A stretch of 37,965 bases of DNA from Basidiobolus meristosporus CBS 931.73 (GCA_002104905.1 MCFE01000769.1:1-37965); one strand, 5' to 3'; shown: positions 24,073 through 33,110, counted from the first letter of the stretch. The notes: a model not told the origin generated them from the letters alone. Program-made: numbers and translations.

Positions 24073-24516
24073 ATGAACTCCATCTTCACATTCGTCTTGG
24101 CTGCACTTGCTTCCCAGATCGTTGCTCAGCCTACTGAGGCTCCTGTGTGCCCTGATTGGTCGGTTGCTCCCCTGCAACATCGCTGGAGCCACGCGGATAC
24201 CTTTGTTGCAAATGATCCAGTCATTCTCCGGTGGAACACCACCAACGGCAACCTTGAGTACATCCAAGATGTTGCACTATTCAGCGCCAATAACAACGAG
24301 TTTCTCCACACCCAGTATCGCAGCTACCCTGGGGCTGTTGCCACCACTGGAGAGCTCTCTTTCGCACTGAGCGTGCCTCTCTGCTTGCAACGGGAGGGTG
24401 TGTACTATCTTGGCGTATATGGCACCACGTTGGAAGGCGACAGCTGCTTCAAGAAGTCCCCTGATTTTCAACTTACTGCTGATCCACAGGGTGACTACAG
24501 TGTTTGTTATTTGTAA
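24073..24516 (+). CDS. Small secreted protein, possible KRE9/Ig-like fold
   Basis: 147 residues, no intron needed. Residues 1-18 are a clear signal peptide (hydrophobic run, cleavage expected after IVA). The mature part has four cysteines (26, 104, 125, 145), enough for two disulfides, and an N-glycosylation site at Asn55. The layout ADTFVANDPVILRWNTTNG, a VALFS strand, then LSFALSVPLCL and GVYYLGVYG resembles the Ig-like domain of KRE9/KNH1 and related fungal cell-wall proteins, but lacks the Ser/Thr-rich tail and GPI signal of those proteins. It is likely exported to the wall or medium; a role as an effector is only a possibility given its size and subtelomeric place. TATA box 60 bp upstream. 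Confidence 0.8.
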   Translation: MNSIFTFVLAALASQIVAQPTEAPVCPDWSVAPLQHRWSHADTFVANDPVILRWNTTNGNLEYIQDVALFSANNNEFLHTQYRSYPGAVATTGELSFALSVPLCLQREGVYYLGVYGTTLEGDSCFKKSPDFQLTADPQGDYSVCYL

Positions 24517-25260
24517 TTTATTTGATCGTGCTTGGTCCCGTGACCGCTCACAGATTAGTGTATGTATTATTCAGAATTGTAACATTAAAATTTCGAAATC
24601 TACTTGTCCCACGAATTCCGCCTTGCTGAGGTTTCAAACAACCGGCAGGTATTTACCATATTGTGACGTTTTGCATTAGCGTTGGAAAGCGCGGTTCTAT
24701 TGGGCCAGATCGGCATCTTCATGGTGGTCAAGGCCAGGCTTGGCTTGGATTCAGGGGGCGTGGCGTCAATGGATTGAATGGCGGTTTCCGAGACAAGCCC
24801 CTCCCCGCTGGACGCCTTGGGTCTCGGGGGATTTGAACTGGTCTGGCCTAACCATTACAGCACCCGATCTGGTTTGGCCAGTGGCCCTCATGACCCGGGA
24901 TTGCACAACGATGGAATTCCAGAAGATAATTTGGTGGAAGTTCGTACCACAATCAAACGGTGGCCGCTCATAAATAGGTGCTGCGGCTGCCAATGGTTGA
25001 TACATCTCAGGGAGTGGGGTCTTGAAAATCGGGCCGCTCTCCAAATGCGCCACCCTGAAATACCCATCCGTCTTAAAACTTGTTATCGCCTAGCTCGATC
25101 TCCAGCTTGGGCTTGGTCATTGCTGCCGGAATGCACTTTTGACGTAATCGACCAAGCTGTACAATCCCCGTATAACCTACAACTTCATTGGATTAGGCCC
25201 GAGTCAGCATAAGCGATGAGGTATGTCTGATCCTTACTCTGTACAGTAAACGAGGATTTC
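24517..25260. other. Intergenic region between secreted protein and acetyltransferase genes
   Basis: ORFs on both strands at 24740-25212 are overlapping and featureless. A tRNA-like fragment on the minus strand (about 24822-24870) has a B-box-like GTTCAAATCC but too little space for an anticodon arm, so it is not called as a gene. Confidence 0.4.
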
Positions 25261-25262
25261 GC

Positions 25263-25269
25263 ATATAAG
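25263..25269 (+). promoter_or_regulatory. TATA box of the acetyltransferase gene
   Basis: ATATAAG, 49 bp before the ATG at 25318, followed by a CT-rich leader. Confidence 0.5.
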
Positions 25270-25317
25270 CACGTATTCTGCTCAGCCAGCCCTATATTCT
25301 TCTCTACTTCAAACAAT

Positions 25318-26205
25318 ATGCCCTCGGAAGAGCTCTTCATCAGTCCAGCCACGCGCGAGGATCTTGAACTCATTTACACATGGGGCGACAAGGAAGGCTG
25401 GAACCCCGGCGTCCACGATCATGTCACTAATTTTGCCGCCAATCCTGAAAGGTACTTCGTGGGTCGTTTGGGCAACAAGGTTGTATGCAGCGTTGCCGTC
25501 TTTGAGTACTCGCACGATGTGAGTTTCATCGGTTGGTATATCGTGTTGGATGAGTACAGAGGAAACGGATACGGACTTCAGATTTTCAAGCATGTGATGG
25601 AGCTTGTCAAAGGACAGAACGTTGGTCTCGATGGTGTCGAGGCTCAGCAAAAAAACTACGCGAAGTTGGGCTTTGTTAAAGAATATAACAATGAGCTTTA
25701 TGGTGGAACGCTCTCCGAGGTACCTGAGCTTACCTTCTCCTTTAGGAATGAAAAATTCGTTTCTCTTGATCAAATTCCTGTTGACAAGATTGCCAAATTT
25801 GAGTTTGAGCAGACCGGCATTTTGCGTGTAAAATATTGGAGTGCGTGGTTAGCACAGCCCGAATTGCTATCCTATGCAGTTGTCGATGAACACGATAATA
25901 TATTGTCGACCATTACCGCCCGCAAGACCAACAATGGTTCTTACGCTATTAGTCATGTATACGCTACTGAATACCAATATGTCGAAGCCGTTCTATCCAA
26001 GGCGTTTGAGGAGCTTAAAGCAAGCTCCAGCGGGCCTGTCCAGTATCATTTGGCGGCTAACGATAAAAACCCCAAAGCTAAAGCTATCATCACAAAGCTT
26101 AAATCTGTGCCCATCATAAGCTTTGGAAGAATGTGGACACAAGGCCTTCCTAAAGGGACTAAACTCGAGAATGTTTACTTTTCGGGATCACCGGAATCGG
26201 GTTAA
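25318..26205 (+). CDS. GNAT-family N-acetyltransferase, two-domain type
   Basis: 295 residues, single exon. The N-terminal half is a GNAT domain: a start strand (LFISPATREDLELIYTWGDK), a YFVGRLGNKVVCSVAVF strand pair, then the acetyl-CoA pyrophosphate loop R81-G-N-G-Y-G86 (motif A, R/QxxGxG/A) followed by the helix LQIFKHVMEL, and the typical late YAKLGF motif. The C-terminal half (about 150-290) has a second alpha/beta layout (YAVVDEHDNILSTITARK) that matches the lower-conserved second domain of two-domain acetyltransferases such as the Acetyltransf_18 type. No signal peptide, so intracellular. Substrate unknown. Alone on the plus strand 800 bp after the secreted-protein gene; no sign of a cluster. 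Confidence 0.88.
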   Translation: MPSEELFISPATREDLELIYTWGDKEGWNPGVHDHVTNFAANPERYFVGRLGNKVVCSVAVFEYSHDVSFIGWYIVLDEYRGNGYGLQIFKHVMELVKGQNVGLDGVEAQQKNYAKLGFVKEYNNELYGGTLSEVPELTFSFRNEKFVSLDQIPVDKIAKFEFEQTGILRVKYWSAWLAQPELLSYAVVDEHDNILSTITARKTNNGSYAISHVYATEYQYVEAVLSKAFEELKASSSGPVQYHLAANDKNPKAKAIITKLKSVPIISFGRMWTQGLPKGTKLENVYFSGSPESG

Positions 26206-26697
26206 AGGTGATGATAATAAACCATATCGTTTTGATTTAATGTTGTGGTAAGGATGCTCCTGATATCTGAATTTGTCTACAGTCTGGCTTTGCTTTTCGG
26301 CACAGATACATCAACAATCATATCAGTTTGTTGTAGTTCTGAATATAAGCGTATGGGAAGAAGCACTTGAAGAGTACAATACGGTATTACACATTGATAT
26401 TGTGCTTTGCTGTGACTTTAATGTTCAGACTTCGATTTCAGTCATGTGGTGGCTGCTAATGTGAGATTAGAGATACTTGTTTGCAATTCAAATCAGGTGG
26501 CTAATACTACTAAATATAACAGTTGTCACAGGATAGCATGCACTCAAGCCATAGGTGTAGTCATGTGATCCTATTGTATTTCAATCTAATGAGAACAAGG
26601 TTTGTGTCATCTTAAGGTCGGCTTCTACAATAACAAGGTAATACAATATCCATCTGACCCATATAACATTACCATAACCTAGTTGGTTCCAATATAA
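26206..26697. other. Intergenic, no feature seen
   Basis: AT-rich 3' flank of the acetyltransferase gene. No reading frame or repeat of note. Confidence 0.4.
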
Positions 26698-26765
26698 GGT
26701 TAGAGGGGTAACAATCACCAACAAGTGAAATCTTTATATCAATAACTCAAAATAAAGCCAAGTGC
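26698..26765 (-). mobile_element. Interstitial fossil of the telomeric retroelement 3' tail
   Basis: Reads GGTTAGAGGGG, then ATCACCAACAAGTGAAATCTTT on the plus strand. Read on the minus strand this is the same AAAGATTTCAC..loop..GGTGA tail and C-run that ends every element in the terminal array. The hairpin is TCACT-TGTT-GGTGA, keeping the stem through one U-G pair. Sequence beyond about 26765 is not recognisably LINE. It lies about 5.8 kb inside the start of the array and about 11 kb from the chromosome tip. Confidence 0.65.
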
Positions 26766-26917
26766 TACATGGGTAGCATTTTACCAGTGAATAAACAGAA
26801 GGGTTGTTTTGTAAGAGTCAACAAGAAGATTCACTAAGCTCAAGAGGAGCTAAAGTGGTGCTTAATGGTACTGGGTGGATAACTAATGGAAGTAGTGGCT
26901 TACCTATTGTGAAAGCT

Positions 26918-27602
26918 CAGCAGATACTGGGAGTGAATGAGAGTACATGTAGATCATGTGGTTTCACTTGATGATTTATTAAATGTAAAAGTAGTGTTCA
27001 TATTTATATATGCTTGTGGCAAGACAAGCAAGCAGAAAATGGTTAAGAAGGTCCCAAGAGCATATATACTAAGTTTGAGGCTCTTTGGACATCTCTGAGA
27101 TTTTTCATGTCTTGAGTGTTGTACAGGTTTTGAAGATATTGGAAGTGATTGAGCAAAGAAGCTGATAATGTGGTTTTCTATTGATGAATTATTGATTGTA
27201 AGAGTAACATTCAAACTTTTACATGCTCTTGGCATAACAAACATGTAGAATATGCTAAGGAAGGTCCCATGAACATGTGAGCAGACTTTGAGGCAGTTTG
27301 GACAACCTTAAGAAACTACATGTTTTGGGTGCCAGATATTTTGTTGATAATATTCCTAGAAAATCCCAACTAGAAACTTGTTTATAGTCCTTTAAGATTT
27401 GTGGACAATGATCTAAGTGACTAAGCTAGGTAAATATTTAGGTGTAATCACAAGATTGACAACACTGGGTGCATACAATCTTGAGGACAAAATTACCAGT
27501 ATATCCCAACAAAGAATTTGACCAGAACTCTACAGGATTTGTAACTGAGATCAAGTGACCAATCTAACAGGATGTAATGGTGTAATTACAGAGTTTACAA
27601 CA
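26918..27602 (-). repeat. Old minus-strand copia LTR, split by a nested LTR
   Basis: Left part 26918-27116 (GATGATTTATTAAATGTAAAAGTAGTG, GGTTAAGAAGGTCCCAAGAGC) and right part 27465-27602 (AGTATATCCCAACAAAGAATTTGACC ... GTTTACAACA) fit together as one diverged LTR around the insert at 27117-27464. Confidence 0.75.
27117..27464 (-). repeat. Nested minus-strand copia LTR (348 bp)
   Basis: TGTTGTACAGG...GATTGACAACA, full family length and minus orientation. The flanks (CTTGAG / CTGGG) no longer match as a clean duplication, consistent with age. Confidence 0.85.
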
Positions 27603-29559
27603 AGAAAAACCCAATACCCTCACTTGAACAGGATGTGCTATTGTAGGAATATTGAAACCAAGGTAATATACAATACTAATAAATTAGCTTGGCTATTGAA
27701 GAATGAAGTAAGTGCTGACAAGTAGAGCACTGTAATGCTCCAAATGAGGTGGAGGGAAAGCCTATAGTACTTGTGCTCCAGGAAACAATTGGTGTGGTTA
27801 TTCCACTAATACATGGTGAAAAGCTTAATTCAGGCATGCTAGCTTGGATATCTGGCTCTTGAAATAATACTTTCACATGAAGGCTCAATTGGCAATAGCA
27901 TATTGATGTAGATTCTTTATTTGACATTGAAACAGCCATAAATTGTACCTGAATAAGTAGTGCAAGTCTCTCCATAGGTTACATCTATTATTCATGCCAT
28001 TAAAGGATTCCATTACAGAAATACCTGACACTTGCTAAATACCTGCAGAAATTCAATTTTCTTTGATGCTACAACAATCAACATTAGAAGCTCTAGCCTT
28101 CTTGAGTACAGATATATACATCTCCTAGACAGTGTTGTCCATGAGTAATCCTTGTACCAAACGTGGAAATAGTCAGCATGCTAATTCCAGAGATATATGC
28201 ACGTTAATGATTGATTCAGAAATACCAGCAGAACACCAGCTGAATATCATTTGAAATAAGGTGTAGAACTACAGTGACTATAGGTTATAATTCAAGAACA
28301 ACGTTGTATATTAGAGTTGCAATTCCTTCTAGCCCCATCAAATAAGTAGTATGGTAATACACTAAGTTTGGCAAGTATATGTAAATACAAGATTCCGTAT
28401 TTAATACCTGAACACTGCTCGAAGTCATAGGAAGCAATATCATTAGGCATCTACAATCTACTTAGTTGCACAGTAAAATTCTTGGATTGAAATTCAACCC
28501 CACCACTTAACTTCCCTAAAATTGCGAAGATTGAGAGCTTTCCTATTCTCGTCAACCTTGAATTATCATCGACAGCTTTACAGTTATGAACAAGATTGTC
28601 TTTCTAGCATCTAGGCAAATACTATTGAGTGATTATCGAGGGTATTGAAAGTAATCTGGAGTACTCAACATTCTCTGCGGTTATTAAGCGGTTTTTTGAC
28701 TTGTGTTTATACTTTGTGTAGATATTTTTAGTAGTAATGATACGAATGTTCTGAGGCAGATTCCAGGAAGCAATGTGTAAAGTTTGGGGCCACCGAGATG
28801 AGTTCGAAATTTCAACGACTTCCAGGGCTTCAGCCCAGGTGGCTTAGGAGTTGTAGTTGAGCATAGTAATAATGTGAGTGCTTACGTAAGCTTTGAGCTT
28901 AATCGAAGTTGCATGAAGCATATAGTAATGTTATCTGAATTTATTAGGGGATGAACATGCATCCGCCATTTTACTGAACATTTCCTGAGCAAAAAAATAC
29001 GGGATTCTGGGAGTTTTACGCAACAACAAACCCGAAGTTCTTGTCAGCGATTCCACACTTGTAAAGTAACATCAAGCTACGTACATCAAGCCACATGAAA
29101 GCTTCACAAACCCGGACTTTCTATCCGAAAAATATCACCATTCAATGTTTACGAGGCACAACTCCTGGCTGTTTGGACTTTTGATATTCATGGTTTAGTC
29201 TCATCGAATCTGGCATGCAAAAGCTTGTAAACCTAATTTGCGGTTACATGTCTAGAAAAACGGAGTAACACCATTGTATTGGAGGCATGTTGGGTAGAGA
29301 CAACATTTGGTTTTACTTGAATAATTGTAACCAGAAGTGCATTTGTAGAATCCAATACTATCTATTACAAACTCAACCAGGCTCCTATCATGGCGAATAG
29401 GACGTATGGTTGCTCTATGAGACTTCGTGTGACCATAGTACAAACTCAGTTAAGCACTAGGAGTGCCATGCGATGTTCAGCAACGTGTTTCGTAGCCAAT
29501 CAACCATTAGGTACATCTGGGCTGAAATCTCAAGTAATTGCCAAGCATTACCGGACTCT
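27603..29559. other. Gene-free region before the PAF-acetylhydrolase-like gene
   Basis: No gene recognised. A minus-strand ORF at 27676-27975 has no domain. 27600-28450 is AT-rich and repeat-like; 28500-29550 is more balanced and looks like unique sequence. Confidence 0.4.
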
Positions 29560-29567
29560 TATAAAAT
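29560..29567 (+). promoter_or_regulatory. TATA box of the PAF-acetylhydrolase-like gene
   Basis: TATAAAAT, 34 bp before the ATG at 29601, giving a very short leader. Confidence 0.55.
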
Positions 29568-29600
29568 CGATACACAAGTCACATCATTTGTTTATTCAAA

Positions 29601-30707
29601 ATGAAGATCATACGCTTTACGATGGTAGCTTCGGCCGCCCTGAAGGTGATGCTGGTACAAACTGCGTCTTCCCGGCTCCCATTTCCCGCTCCATCTGGTA
29701 GGTTCAAGGTTGGGACAGTTGAGTTGCACCTGGTAGACCGCAATCGAACCGATCCGTACGCACCTACCATGCAAAATCGGGATCTTATGGTCCAGCTGTT
29801 TTATCCCACTAAACGTACCAAAGGGTATCCTCTGTCATCATACATGCCTAAAGGCACCGCTGAAATTTATAATCAAATCCTTGAATTGGCGAACAATACT
29901 ATTCAAAGGGTTAAAATACAAGCATATCGGGGTGCTCCCATTGCCAATTCTAATTTACCAATTGTGATATTTTCTCCTGGTTTAGGGGTATCGCGTTGTC
30001 TGTGCACCGCATCAGTGTTAGATATGGCTAGCCGTGGCTACCTAGTAGTGGCTATAGATCATCCATACGATACTGGAATTGTGGAATTCCCAGATGGAAG
30101 GTTGGTCCTGGGAGTCCTGCTTGACCCGACTCTTGAACAGACTGAAAAGGCTGTGTTGGTCCGCACTCAAGACGCTAGCTTTGTCTTGGACCTGCTTGGT
30201 ACATCAGAAAGTAGACGACTGATTCCAGGCTTAAGACAAAAGCTAAATACTCATGAGGTGGTCATGTTCGGACACTCACTTGGAGGAGCAGCCTCAGCAT
30301 CTGCCATGCTGACTGATACTCGCATTATTGGTGGGGTCAACCTTGACGGCTGGTTCTGGGGTCCAGTAGTCGACCAGGGGTTGGATCGGCCCTTTCTTAT
30401 GATAAGTAGTTCTCAAGTTGAAATCGATCCTGCAAATACCTGGCCAAGATTATGGTCAAAGCTACGGGCTTGGCGTTTTGAGCTCCAACTAGCGGACTCT
30501 GAACATATGACTTTCTCAGATTGGCCGCTATTGATTGATGTATTCAACTTAACCAAGGCCAGTGTTGGCTCTATCAACGGAGCTCGTGCCATGGAGATCC
30601 AGCAGGCCTATATAGCTGCGTTTACTGAATCTGTTTTTCGCCACAAAATTGCGAAACTTTTGCTGGGGCCTGATTCGAGATATCCCGAGATCTCCTTCAA
30701 ACATTGA
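29601..30707 (+). CDS. Secreted PAF-acetylhydrolase-like alpha/beta hydrolase
   Basis: 368 residues, single exon. Residues 1-24 look like a signal peptide. The body matches the plasma PAF-acetylhydrolase / lipoprotein-associated phospholipase A2 family, which releases short or oxidised acyl chains from phospholipids. LPIVIFSPGLG (120-129) is the oxyanion-hole strand-turn, GYLVVAIDHPY (146-156) the next strand, GHSLGGA with nucleophile Ser226, NLDGW with Asp249, and DSEHMTFSDW with His302, all in order and spacing for the family. RDLMVQLFYPT is the usual first core strand. The triad is complete. It is the third lipid-acting gene in the window, after the lipase and dioxygenase, but lies 16 kb from them. 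Start chosen at 29601 because of the AAAATG context and the TATA box; Met8 is an alternative. Confidence 0.88.
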   Translation: MKIIRFTMVASAALKVMLVQTASSRLPFPAPSGRFKVGTVELHLVDRNRTDPYAPTMQNRDLMVQLFYPTKRTKGYPLSSYMPKGTAEIYNQILELANNTIQRVKIQAYRGAPIANSNLPIVIFSPGLGVSRCLCTASVLDMASRGYLVVAIDHPYDTGIVEFPDGRLVLGVLLDPTLEQTEKAVLVRTQDASFVLDLLGTSESRRLIPGLRQKLNTHEVVMFGHSLGGAASASAMLTDTRIIGGVNLDGWFWGPVVDQGLDRPFLMISSSQVEIDPANTWPRLWSKLRAWRFELQLADSEHMTFSDWPLLIDVFNLTKASVGSINGARAMEIQQAYIAAFTESVFRHKIAKLLLGPDSRYPEISFKH

Positions 30708-30710
30708 GTA

Positions 30711-30803
30711 CTATGCCAGTCTTTCAATGCTCCAATGGGTTCTATGCCAGTCTTTGAATGCTCTTTTGGGTACTATACCAGTCTTTCAATGCCCTATTCT
30801 TTT
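30711..30803 (+). repeat. Three tandem copies of a 31-bp repeat
   Basis: CTATGCCAGTCTTTCAATGC units start at 30711, 30742 and 30773, each 31 bp with a few differences, beginning 3 bp after the stop codon of the PAF-acetylhydrolase-like gene, so they lie in its 3' UTR. Confidence 0.9.
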
Positions 30804-30956
30804 TGTATACCCAGCTAACCCTCACCCCTGAATATTCGCATGCTCAGAGCTGTTCACCTTCCTAGGGCATACGCCTATTGTGTCAGGGTTCATAAATGTT
30901 GAAGTAAAGCTATAGTCACTGATAATCTCAGATAATGACGGCAATACCAAGAGTCC

Positions 30957-31855
30957 TTGAAAATACTAAACTGCTTGTCAATTTCAGCTGGATATTATTG
31001 GGCCGCAGCGCTCTACTTTGGATCAATTCGATACGTTGGGAAAAGGACTAGTATTGATCTCCAACGCATCGATACTACCAGAGTCAAAGATAATGAAATG
31101 TTTATGGTTTGGAATTATAAAGCTTATCAAAATCAATTAAGTTGGGAATATAAAAACGCAAATGAAGAAAATATATACCAACTAATTACTCAAATTTCCT
31201 TTCAATCCCTTTGTAAATCAGCTTCTGTCACTGGTGGTGTAGTGTCATCATTTATTATCGGGAATCCTGAGGGAGATGAGATTGACTTAAAATGGGTTGG
31301 TGGAAACCCCAGTCTGGTTCAAACTAACTACTACTTTGACAACATTAAATATTATAAGCACTATGGACATGCCAAGAATGCAACAGTTGGGAGTGAAACT
31401 TCTGCTGGCCTCAGTAAATATATGATGCGATGGGAAGAGAAACTAATCAATTCCTGTGCCAACAAGATAGTCAGAACCGCTCTGAGAAAAGATACCTACA
31501 ACCACATAATAAAAAGAGTCATTATCCTAGCCTGTTTGACTTTGGATTTGTGACATTAATGCTTACAATAGTGGCACATTGAATTGGCTGGTGGGCCAAC
31601 TGATTGGTGCAAACCATGTACCAAATATAAAGTCTACTTTGAATCTATTGATATGCAATATAAGCATAGTTTGAATCTTCCTTGGGATCCACCCAAGATC
31701 CCTGCATTCATTTCTTCTACTGCAGATACACTCCTACTCATTTCTCAAAAGTAAAAACAAAGTCTACAACTGGTAAGAATGCTGGTTCTGTGCAAATATT
31801 CAGCACTGTCCTCATGGGTGCCACTTTCTTGTTCATGAACTATGCACTGAGCTGA
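30957..31855 (+). pseudogene. Broken GH16 Crh-type cell-wall transglycosylase
   Basis: Remnant of a Crh/Utr2-type GH16 enzyme, which links chitin to beta-glucan in the fungal wall. The frame at 30957-31553 holds GGVVSSFI, then DEIDLKWVGGNPSLVQTNYY, the GH16 catalytic block; the position expected to be the second Glu is Lys (codon 31290-31292), so the acid/base residue is lost. After the stop, further pieces appear in other frames: ELAGGPTDWCK near 31580, YFESIDMQYKHS near 31640, and a hydrophobic GPI-type tail (GKNAGSVQIFSTVLMGATFL) ending at a stop at 31853-31855. The N-terminal signal region is not convincing. Frameshifts, stops and the lost Glu agree that it is dead. Confidence 0.72.
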
Positions 31856-32299
31856 ATCCAATTTTTACAGTTATCAATAGTTTGACTTGAATAAAATTGC
31901 TGCTTGTTACAAATCAGCATCCTAATGTTATTTATCAAATTGTAGATAATATGCACAAACAATTGGCCAACTACATGCAAGGATATTTATAAATCAATGG
32001 GCAACCTTTCAACTGCACCATGATGCGCAAGGAGGCCATTTTACAGAAACAGATTCCCAACTTATCACCTTGTTGACGACAAACATTCTGCACTACAAAT
32101 AATGCTGACCATCATTAAGATCATCCATAGTAAGGCCCAAGCAATTGTGCTGCAACAATTTGAAATATATGATGTTAATTCCTACTTGATGTATACTGAC
32201 AATGTTGCACCAGTATCTATATGGAATATTGTTTGATATCCTTTTTGGATAGAAACAAACACAGGTGCAGCTATTGGATGTAGTACTCATTGTTATTTT
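31856..32299. other. Unassigned stretch before the subtelomeric array
   Basis: AT-rich. Scattered open pieces (for example QLANYMQG, CTMMRKEAILQKQIPN) suggest an old transposon, but no family is recognised. Confidence 0.35.
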
Positions 32300-32476
32300 T
32301 GTTGTAGGATTTTTGGAGATAATGGAAGTGATAGGGAGAACAAGTAGATTATGTAATCTTCACATAGTGATTTAATGAGTGCAATACTAGTTTTATACTT
32401 TTACATAGTAATGGAAAGACTGACACATAAAGTATGCTCAAAATAATCCCAAGAACATTTGATCAAAGTTGGGTTA
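32300..32476 (-). repeat. Copia LTR cut off at the start of the telomeric array
   Basis: Minus-strand LTR from TGTTGTAGGATTTTTGG to CCCAAGAACATTTGATCAAAG, about half of the family length, then it stops at GTTGGGTTAGGGG, where the first telomeric tail begins. It is the innermost edge of the terminal array. Confidence 0.8.
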
Positions 32477-32573
32477 GGGGAGAGAAAGTCACCAAGTTGG
32501 TGAAATCTTTATTTGAGTCAAGAACTAATCTAAGTACAAATACAGAAGCCAATTAAGAAGTCTAGAACCTTTC
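32477..32573 (-). mobile_element. Short 5'-truncated telomeric retroelement, tail 1
   Basis: About 97 bp. Minus-strand 3' end: AATAAAGATTTCACC-AACTT-GGTGACTTTC, then CCCC merging into TAACCC. Upstream sequence (to CAGAAGCC, AGAACCTTT) matches neither the LINE nor the SINE-like element, so it may be a third family. It is bounded by TTAGGGG on the inside and TTAGGGTTA on the outside. Confidence 0.7.
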
Positions 32574-32665
32574 TTAGGGTTAGGGGGGAGGAAAGTCACC
32601 AAGTGATGAAATCTTTATTTACTTATGACAAGTATCCAAAGAAGCCATGTTAATCTGAAGTTATT

Positions 32666-32784
32666 CCTAGAAAGCTAGGTCTGAGAGATATCTTCCTGGT
32701 AAGCCAGGTCTGAGAGTTGAGAAGCTGAGTGGTACTATATTTCCTAGTTAGCTAGGTCTGAGAGAGGTTTCCTGGAAAGCCAGG
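32666..32784 (-). other. Four-hairpin module in the SINE-like element
   Basis: Four short inverted repeats on the plus strand: CCTAG-AAAG-CTAGG (32666), CCTGG-TAAG-CCAGG (32695), CCTAG-TTAG-CTAGG (32743), CCTGG-AAAG-CCAGG (32771), most followed by TCTGAGAG. They form two pairs spaced 29 and 28 bp, 77 bp apart. The fourth stem pair alternates A-T and G-C with both sides changing together. All four recur in the copy at 34417-34664. Confidence 0.75.
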
Positions 32785-33042
32785 CCTGAGAAGTGAGAAT
32801 CTAAGTTTATCTGAGTTGAGTTGTACTGGTTTGCGGTGGCTGAATTGTGGCCGGAATGGCCAGTAGACTGTGGGAACTGAGATGAAATTCTGGGCAATCA
32901 CTGGCCAAGTTTACTAGGCAAATTTGGCCAATTAGCATTTCAAGGATTTCAGCCAATCAGAGCCTTTACTTTGCCTGATGGTTGATCAAGCCATCTTCCA
33001 ATGAGCACACATCAATTTATTAATCAAATTTTGCTGGATCCA

Positions 33043-33096
33043 GGATTTGAACCCACAACCATGGGTATGGAAGGGTTAGGGATAACCACAAGGCTA
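33043..33096 (-). promoter_or_regulatory. Pol III type 2 internal promoter (A and B box)
   Basis: Minus strand: A-box-like TAGCCTTGTGG (33096-33086) and B box GGTTCAAATCC (33053-33043), 43 nt apart start to start. The flanking arms no longer fold as a full tRNA, so this is a tRNA-derived promoter and not a tRNA gene. Confidence 0.62.
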
Positions 33097-33110
33097 AGTG
33101 TTCTTGGTTA

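Larger units (their letters stand above)
32583..33107 (-). mobile_element. SINE-like element with tRNA-type head and LINE-type tail
   Basis: About 525 bp, non-coding, minus orientation. The 5' head (33107 downwards) has an A-box-like TAGCCTTGTGG and a perfect B box GGTTCAAATCC, start-to-start spacing 43 nt as in a tRNA. The body carries a four-hairpin module (32666-32784). The 3' end carries the hairpin TCATC-ACTT-GGTGA and C6 run shared with the LINE, joined to TAACCCTAA. This is the plan of a tRNA-derived SINE that borrows the 3' tail of a partner LINE. Bounded by TTAGGG-type sequence on both sides. A second, 5'-truncated copy lies at 34417-34664. Confidence 0.68.

Noticed and set aside
24822-24870. 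tRNA-like sequence on the minus strand (TGCTGTAATGG and GTTCAAATCC)
   Set aside because: The A- and B-box-like parts are only about 23 nt apart, leaving no room for an anticodon arm, and the arms do not pair. It may be a tRNA or SINE fragment but is not a gene.
24740-25212. ORFs of 77-144 codons on both strands
   Set aside because: Mutually overlapping, with composition like the surrounding intergenic DNA and no recognisable motif.
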